From positions 1 to 6,875 of the forward strand of contig JAFZVO010000049.1 in assembly GCA_017617775.1 (NCBI GenBank): a stretch of 6,875 bases of DNA, given 5' to 3'. Below, one piece after another: positions 1-4,711 of this stretch. A program made the position numbers and the translations under genes. This DNA comes from Bacilli bacterium (GTDB taxonomy: Bacteria > Bacillota_I > Bacilli_A > RFN20 > CAG-826). Under the pieces are notes generated by a model. The model had not been told where the DNA came from. It saw only the letters and a program-made list of their open reading frames with translations, and did no database searches. The stretch's first letter is position 1. The number at the start of each line of letters is the position of its first letter.

Positions 1-537
1 GCAGATGTCTTCACGATCTACACTGATGATGGCACAAAATACGCGGATGGCTTCAGCTATCCAGGTTATCAATCCATCTTCGCCGGTGTTGGTAACATGA
101 TCATTCAAGGATATACAGAGGCGACATTTAACATCTGGATGTTCTTAGGATGCTTCTTACCATTATTCGGCTGCATCACTTGCGTCGTCATGCTATCCAC
201 TAACTTCGCAAGAAGAGGCACAAACAAGAAGAAAGCTATCTTAGAAGGTATCGTCGGTGTCTTCTTAATCTTCGGCGCTATCGTCTTATACAACTGTGAC
301 TTCTTCTGGATTGAAAACGCAAAGAACGTTACTGGTTCTTATACATACTACTACGAAGCATACTTACTCCCAGCGATCAATGGCGAGTTATACTTCGGTA
401 AAGACACATTCCCATCTGTTGTCTTAGTTGTCTGCTTAATCGCTGGCTCAGTCAAATTACTCAACTGCGGCTTACTCTTATTCCAAAAGTACTATGCGAG
501 ATCAGTCAACAAAGAGCAAGTGGAAGTTAAAGAATAA
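1..537 (+). CDS. Multi-pass membrane protein of unknown function, C-terminal part (5' truncated)
   Basis: The reading frame is open from base 1, so the true start lies upstream; the in-frame ATG at 97 is probably internal. The visible 178 residues hold three hydrophobic helices at about 45-65, 80-103 and 138-161. The loop between the first two is basic (ARRGTNKKK, 70-78) and so probably cytoplasmic. The loop at 104-137 is rich in Tyr and probably outside, as is the first segment (1-44), and the charged tail (KEQVEVKE) is inside. I recognise no family motif and assign no function. It ends 14 bases before the membrane-anchored GH3 gene, whose ribosome site overlaps this stop codon, so the two are very likely co-translated. 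A partner or membrane-context role for that enzyme is inference from position only. Confidence 0.8.
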   Translation, partial: ADVFTIYTDDGTKYADGFSYPGYQSIFAGVGNMIIQGYTEATFNIWMFLGCFLPLFGCITCVVMLSTNFARRGTNKKKAILEGIVGVFLIFGAIVLYNCDFFWIENAKNVTGSYTYYYEAYLLPAINGELYFGKDTFPSVVLVVCLIAGSVKLLNCGLLLFQKYYARSVNKEQVEVKE

Positions 538-542
538 GGAGG
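536..542 (+). promoter_or_regulatory. Strong ribosome binding site for the GH3 gene at 552
   Basis: AAGGAGG lies 9 bases before the ATG at 552 and overlaps the last two bases of the upstream TAA stop. This near-perfect Shine-Dalgarno match fixes the start and implies that ribosomes finishing the upstream membrane protein can restart on this gene. Confidence 0.85.
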
Positions 543-551
543 AGATGTGAA

Positions 552-3533
552 ATGAAAGCAAAAAATAGAAGAATTGCATATTTCGGTGCTACTGGTGGTG
601 TCGTCCTCGCCGTTATGACAGCGGCCACTATCGCGATGAACTGGCAATCTAGCAACCTTGACCTCGTTCTCGGTCGTGGTGCCAAACACCAAAGCGAAAG
701 TACGGAAAGAAGCGCGCAATACATCGACTTCAAGTACACTAGCCAAGATGATGCATTAAAGAATGCACAAAAACAAACATTAAGAACAGCAGAAGAAGGC
801 ATGGTTCTTCTCAAAAACAAGAACAATGCTTTACCTCTCGCTTCAAGCGAAGGCGTCACTGTTCTCGGTTACTACTCCTGGCATAACAATATGTCTGGTG
901 GTGAAGACCCAGCCACTACTGCAGGTGCTGTCTCATTAGCAGTCGGTATTAAAAACGCCTTTGGCGATAAATACAATATGACTACTGATGCAGCCTATGC
1001 TAATGCTAAAGATGATTTCGCTGATCCAGCTGCCGCATTAGCCACTGCGGAAAGCACATTTGCCGCTCATTCAACTGCCGTTATCACCATCAAGAGAAAC
1101 TCTGGTGAAGGTAATGACCAAGTGTTAAACGCTGGCGCTAGTGAACAAAATAGAACAGGCTTAACTCTCAAAAATGCAGAATTAAAACTCATTGATTACG
1201 CCTGTAAGAAATTCTCAAAAGTCATCGTCGTTATCAACTCTGCTAACGCGATGGAACTCGGATGGTTACAAGACACTGATCCAAACATGAAAGACGGCAT
1301 GTATACTGATCCATACGGATCTGGAACATATGACTTCAGCAAAGTTGAAGGTGCAATCTGGGCGGGCTGCTGTGGTTCACAAGGTGGTACTGCTCTTGCC
1401 GAAATCTTAAAGGGTGAGGTCAACCCATCTGGTCACTTAGTCGACACTTATGTCCGTGACCTCAGAAAAGACCCAACTTATGTCAACTTCGGTTCCTTCT
1501 TATATGAGAATTCCGATGAACTCAATTCCTATCAAGATGAAACTTACTTCGTCACATACGAAGAAGGTATCTACACTGGTTATCGTTACTACGAAACAGC
1601 GGCTAAAGAAGCTGCCAAAGGCAACTACGCTGGATTCGATTACGACAATCAAGTCGTCTTCCCATTCGGTTATGGCTTAAGCTATACAACATTCACACAA
1701 GAATGGGCAGAAACTCCATCTTTCAACGCTGAGACTAACGAATACACATTCAAAGTCAAAGTCACTAATACTGGTGAGAAAGCTGGTAAGAGCGTCGCAC
1801 AGGTGTACGTGAACGTTCCTTATATTAATGGTGGCGTTGAAAAAGCACAAGTCAATCTCATTGGCTTTGCCAAAACCAACATCTTAGAACCAAGCAAGAG
1901 TGAAGTTATCGAAATCAAAGCAAATCGTGACTACTTCACTAGCTACGATTACAAGAATGAAAAAGCTTATATCTTAGACGCTGGCGATTACAACTTCTAC
2001 TTATCCGAGAACGCTCACTCATGGGCCACTATCGATAGCTTAGACGCCGCGGCGAAAGAAAAAGTTTTCTGGAAAGAAACTTTAGCGAGCAAACTCGTCT
2101 TCACAGATGCCAAAGATGGCAAACGTCCAACTGACTTAGTCGAAGCCGTCAACAAAGAAGATGACGAACTCAATTACATGTTCAAAGAATACACTGAAGC
2201 AGAATCAGGTGATGGATTCGCGATCAACTTCACAAGAGCGAATTTCAAAGATTCCTTCCCAGAAGCTCCAGTTGACGATGACTACATCCTCTCTGACGAA
2301 AGAGCCTTAAAATACGTTGCAAAATACGATGCCTTCGCCGAAGAGAACAACCCAATCACTGAAATGCCAACTTATGACACTGATGCGACTAACTACACAT
2401 TAGCCGACATGAGAGGCGTTGACTTCAATGATCCAAAATGGGATGACTACATGAATCAATTCACTATTAAGTCCATGGCTTACATGGTCACTAATGGTGG
2501 TTGGAACGAAGTTGCTGATGAAGATAATGGTGTCCCAGTGTCCTACGATGCTGACTCCCCATATGGTTACTATGCTGCAGCTTTATCTATCAAGAATATC
2601 AACAAATGGTACTGTGGTGGACCTATGGTCGCGGCCACATTCAATGTTGAACTCGCCAGAGACGTCGGCGATGCCTTCGGTGAAGAAGCTCATGCTAACT
2701 ACTTAGCAGGCGGCTCCTTAATCACTGGTGTCTACGGCTTCGGCCTCAACCAACACAGATCCGCTTTCGGTGGTCGTAACTATGAATACTACTCCGAAGA
2801 TGGCATCTTAGCTGGTAAGATGGCGGCTTATGAATCCGCTGGTGCTTCCGAAAAAGGCCTAATCTGCTTCATGAAGCACTACTGCTTGAACGATCAAGAA
2901 ACTAACCGTCAAAAGAATGGTTACTGTGCTTGGGTCAATGAACAAGCGTTCCGTGAAGTCTATCAAAAGGGCTGGGAACTCTACATCAAAGAAGCCAAGA
3001 TGCAAGTTAAATACTACGAAGGTGACAGCAATGAATTATCCACAAAGACAATGTCTGCTGCGACTGGTATCATGACTTGCTACAACCGTATCGGTGCGAC
3101 TTACGGTGGTGCCTCTGTCTCCTTAAAAGGCATCTTAGAAGATGAATGGGGATACACTGGTACATCCATCACTGATGCTGGTGGTCAAAAGAACACTTAC
3201 ATGACTTCTGACTTCTTGCTCAGAAGAGGTGGTCACTTAACTCTCACTAACAACGGTGACGATGGCTTATATGACACTTCTTCCCCAACTGCGGTTTACC
3301 ACCTCAAAGATGCGACTAAACACATCTTATACAACAAAGCGAACTCCAATGTTGTCCAAGGCATGGCTCCAGGCGCGGTCGTCTGGTACGATATGTCTCC
3401 ATGGAAGATTGGCTTAATCGTCGCTTGGGTCGTCGTTGGCTTATTACTCGCTGCTGATGCTGCATACTGCACGCTCGTCGGCTTAGAGAAGATCAAAGTC
3501 AAAGAAAGACCAGAACCAAAAGAAGAATATTAA
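552..3533 (+). CDS. Membrane-anchored GH3 family beta-glycosidase with rearranged domain order (GH3_C - FnIII-like - GH3_N)
   Basis: This 993-residue protein should cleave terminal beta-linked sugars (beta-glucosidase or beta-xylosidase type) by the retaining GH3 mechanism. A hydrophobic helix at 8-29 follows a basic N-terminus (KAKNRR), and a second at 953-977 precedes a charged tail (KIKVKERPEPKEEY). Both ends are therefore predicted inside and the body outside. Domains run in reverse of the usual order: GH3_C from about 75 (EEGMVLLKN, 81-89) with the acid/base candidate E186 in SGEGND; FPFGYGLSY at 370-378; an FnIII-like domain to about 500; a linker; then the GH3_N barrel at about 610-920. 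Barrel residues include R742 and E745 in GGRNYE, K775-H776 in MKHY, R786, and nucleophile candidate D875 in SITDAGG. The same order is known in Butyrivibrio and Ruminococcus beta-glucosidases. The exact substrate cannot be read from the sequence. The start is fixed by AAGGAGG at 536-542. Confidence 0.92.
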   Translation: MKAKNRRIAYFGATGGVVLAVMTAATIAMNWQSSNLDLVLGRGAKHQSESTERSAQYIDFKYTSQDDALKNAQKQTLRTAEEGMVLLKNKNNALPLASSEGVTVLGYYSWHNNMSGGEDPATTAGAVSLAVGIKNAFGDKYNMTTDAAYANAKDDFADPAAALATAESTFAAHSTAVITIKRNSGEGNDQVLNAGASEQNRTGLTLKNAELKLIDYACKKFSKVIVVINSANAMELGWLQDTDPNMKDGMYTDPYGSGTYDFSKVEGAIWAGCCGSQGGTALAEILKGEVNPSGHLVDTYVRDLRKDPTYVNFGSFLYENSDELNSYQDETYFVTYEEGIYTGYRYYETAAKEAAKGNYAGFDYDNQVVFPFGYGLSYTTFTQEWAETPSFNAETNEYTFKVKVTNTGEKAGKSVAQVYVNVPYINGGVEKAQVNLIGFAKTNILEPSKSEVIEIKANRDYFTSYDYKNEKAYILDAGDYNFYLSENAHSWATIDSLDAAAKEKVFWKETLASKLVFTDAKDGKRPTDLVEAVNKEDDELNYMFKEYTEAESGDGFAINFTRANFKDSFPEAPVDDDYILSDERALKYVAKYDAFAEENNPITEMPTYDTDATNYTLADMRGVDFNDPKWDDYMNQFTIKSMAYMVTNGGWNEVADEDNGVPVSYDADSPYGYYAAALSIKNINKWYCGGPMVAATFNVELARDVGDAFGEEAHANYLAGGSLITGVYGFGLNQHRSAFGGRNYEYYSEDGILAGKMAAYESAGASEKGLICFMKHYCLNDQETNRQKNGYCAWVNEQAFREVYQKGWELYIKEAKMQVKYYEGDSNELSTKTMSAATGIMTCYNRIGATYGGASVSLKGILEDEWGYTGTSITDAGGQKNTYMTSDFLLRRGGHLTLTNNGDDGLYDTSSPTAVYHLKDATKHILYNKANSNVVQGMAPGAVVWYDMSPWKIGLIVAWVVVGLLLAADAAYCTLVGLEKIKVKERPEPKEEY

Positions 3534-3556
3534 TCTCTAAATAATATCCTTTCAAA

Positions 3557-3588
3557 GGAGGGGGGCAATTCTCCCGGCGCCCCCCTCC
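3557..3588 (+). terminator. Strong GC hairpin after the GH3 gene, possible terminator or attenuator
   Basis: Ten bases at 3557-3566 (GGAGGGGGGC) pair perfectly with 3579-3588 (GCCCCCCTCC) around a 12-base loop. The hairpin starts 23 bases after the GH3 stop, the usual place for a terminator. However, it is followed by GGCTACTTAAAA and not by a T-run, so it is not a textbook intrinsic terminator. It could be a transcript-end stabiliser, a processing site, or a partial terminator that lowers expression of the genes downstream. On the - strand the bases following the stem begin TTTGAAAGG, also a poor T-tract. Confidence 0.55.
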
Positions 3589-3596
3589 GGCTACTT

Positions 3597-3656
3597 AAAA
3601 ACAACAAATTACGTCTAAAAAACAACAATATAAGTAAAAATAAGAATCAAAAACAA
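3597..3656 (+). repeat. Three spaced copies of AAAAACAA
   Basis: AAAAACAACAA occurs at 3597-3607 and 3618-3628, and the shorter AAAAACAA recurs at 3649-3656. The offsets of 21 and 31 bases are close to two and three turns of B-DNA, so the A-tracts lie roughly on the same face. An extra A5 run at 3636-3640 is not in that phase. This could bend DNA near a promoter or simply reflect low complexity. Confidence 0.4.
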
Positions 3657-3666
3657 TATTATTGTT
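3652..3666. promoter_or_regulatory. Perfect 7-bp inverted repeat upstream of the glycosyltransferase, possible operator
   Basis: AACAATA-T-TATTGTT is a perfect inverted repeat with a one-base centre, ending 13 bases before the ATG at 3680. Its size suits a dimeric repressor site, but the sequence is wholly AT apart from one C and one G, so chance is a real alternative. No regulator gene is present in the window. Confidence 0.25.
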
Positions 3667-3679
3667 AGAATTAAATCAC

Positions 3680-4711
3680 ATGAAGCTATTATCGATTGTC
3701 ATACCATCCTATAACTCTGAACGATATCTTGAACAATGTTTAGACTCTCTACTCATCGGTCGTGATGAGGAACTCGACGTCATCATCGTCAACGATGGTT
3801 CAACGGATAATACCTCCAAAATCGCTCATAAATATGCGGATCAATACTCCTTCATCAGAGTGGTTGATAAAGAAAACGCTGGTCATGGCAGCGGGGTCAA
3901 TGTCGGTATCGATCTCGCGATGGGTTTATATTTCAAAATCCTCGACAGCGATGATCTATTAGATCGAGACGGATTGCTCCATCTATTAGATGTCATCAAA
4001 ACAAATGACAAAAATAGCAACAATCCAGATCTATATCTTGCAGACTACTGCTCGTATCAAGAAGGCAGTGATTCATACAACGCGAAAATTTCCTTTCAAA
4101 AACATATGAAGGTCATGGAAGAAGTCGGCAATTGGTCAGTCTTTCCTCACCTCCACCCATCCGACTTCTTCATGATTCATATGTGCTATGTAAAAACCGC
4201 CTTATTAAAGAAGAATCACATCCAATTATTAGAACGAACATTCTATGAAGATAACGAATACATGTTCTATGTTCTCAAAAACACGCGCACATTATGCTAT
4301 TTAGATAAACCAATCTATAAATATACAGTCGGAAGAAAAGGTCAATCCATCTCCTTGGAGAATATGGCCAAGAAATATGAGCATCAACATCGCGTGATGC
4401 GTTCTATTATTGATGGAATCACCTATGACGAATATAAAGGTATGGATAAATATCTCAAATTCCATATCCGTCATGAACTGTTAAAGATCTCCGTTCTCGT
4501 CTACTTCTACACCTACTTAGGTAGAGGAAGGGAAAGAAGGAAAAAATATCGCAGTTCATTCCGTTATTTTAAAAAGTCTAACCCGAAGATGTACCGCATC
4601 TGGAAATATCAGACAATCTCATTTGTCCTCTGGATGTGGCCAACATGCCTTCGTCACTTAATCGTTAAAATCGGCTATAACATATTCGCAGAGAAGAAAG
4701 GATGGAAATAA
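3680..4711 (+). CDS. Family 2 glycosyltransferase (GT-A fold)
   Basis: The protein is 343 residues if it starts at the ATG at 3680. It transfers a sugar from a nucleotide-sugar donor to an acceptor, probably on the cytoplasmic face during cell-surface polysaccharide or glycolipid synthesis. It opens directly with the GT2 strand IVIPSYN (6-12), followed by VNDGSTD (37-43, nucleotide binding), GHGSGVNVG, and the metal-binding DSDD (89-92). YED (189-191) fits the position of the catalytic base region, with D191 the candidate. The C-terminal third is very basic (GRGRERRKKYR) and then aromatic and hydrophobic (FVLWMWP), suggesting membrane association without a clear spanning helix. A TTG start at 3662 would add six residues, but ATG places the first strand at the usual distance. 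No Shine-Dalgarno motif precedes either. Its stop overlaps the next gene's start. Donor and acceptor are unknown. Confidence 0.9.
   Translation: MKLLSIVIPSYNSERYLEQCLDSLLIGRDEELDVIIVNDGSTDNTSKIAHKYADQYSFIRVVDKENAGHGSGVNVGIDLAMGLYFKILDSDDLLDRDGLLHLLDVIKTNDKNSNNPDLYLADYCSYQEGSDSYNAKISFQKHMKVMEEVGNWSVFPHLHPSDFFMIHMCYVKTALLKKNHIQLLERTFYEDNEYMFYVLKNTRTLCYLDKPIYKYTVGRKGQSISLENMAKKYEHQHRVMRSIIDGITYDEYKGMDKYLKFHIRHELLKISVLVYFYTYLGRGRERRKKYRSSFRYFKKSNPKMYRIWKYQTISFVLWMWPTCLRHLIVKIGYNIFAEKKGWK
4697..4702 (+). promoter_or_regulatory. Ribosome binding site for the second GH3 gene
   Basis: AAAGGA lies 8 bases before the ATG at 4711, inside the last codons of the glycosyltransferase gene. Together with the TAATG stop-start overlap it selects 4711 as the start and indicates translational coupling. 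Confidence 0.75.

Larger units (their letters stand above)
3534..3679 (+). other. Intergenic region with hairpin and A-rich leader
   Basis: This is the only sizeable gene-free stretch in the window. The first part holds the GC hairpin. From about 3592 on it is strongly A-rich with very few G on the + strand, which would give an unstructured leader. A weak promoter candidate is TATAAG at 3629-3634, but no convincing -35 element lies 16-18 bases upstream. No Shine-Dalgarno sequence precedes the glycosyltransferase start at 3680. Whether transcription of the glycosyltransferase starts here or reads through from the GH3 gene cannot be decided from sequence alone. Confidence 0.6.

Noticed and set aside
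492..859. Open frames on the - strand over the start of the first GH3 gene
   Set aside because: They overlap the coding frame and its ribosome site, and their translations show no domain signal.
552..3533. The first GH3 gene as a fusion or assembly error of two enzymes
   Set aside because: Only one GH3_C and one GH3_N half are present, in the order known for natural rearranged GH3 proteins, with a continuous frame and uniform base use.
3554..3618. Short leader peptide behind AAAGGAGG, reading from an ATT at 3568 to TAA at 3616
   Set aside because: ATT is an extremely rare start codon, the ribosome site is buried in the hairpin stem, and the 16-residue peptide shows no recognisable leader features.
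3597..3656. CRISPR-like array
   Set aside because: The repeats are only 8-11 bases of low-complexity A-rich sequence with unequal short spacing; no CRISPR repeat structure or cas gene is present.
3662..3679. TTG start for the glycosyltransferase six codons upstream of the ATG
   Set aside because: It lies inside the inverted repeat, has no Shine-Dalgarno sequence, and adds residues before the first GT2 strand that the family does not usually need. The ATG at 3680 is preferred.
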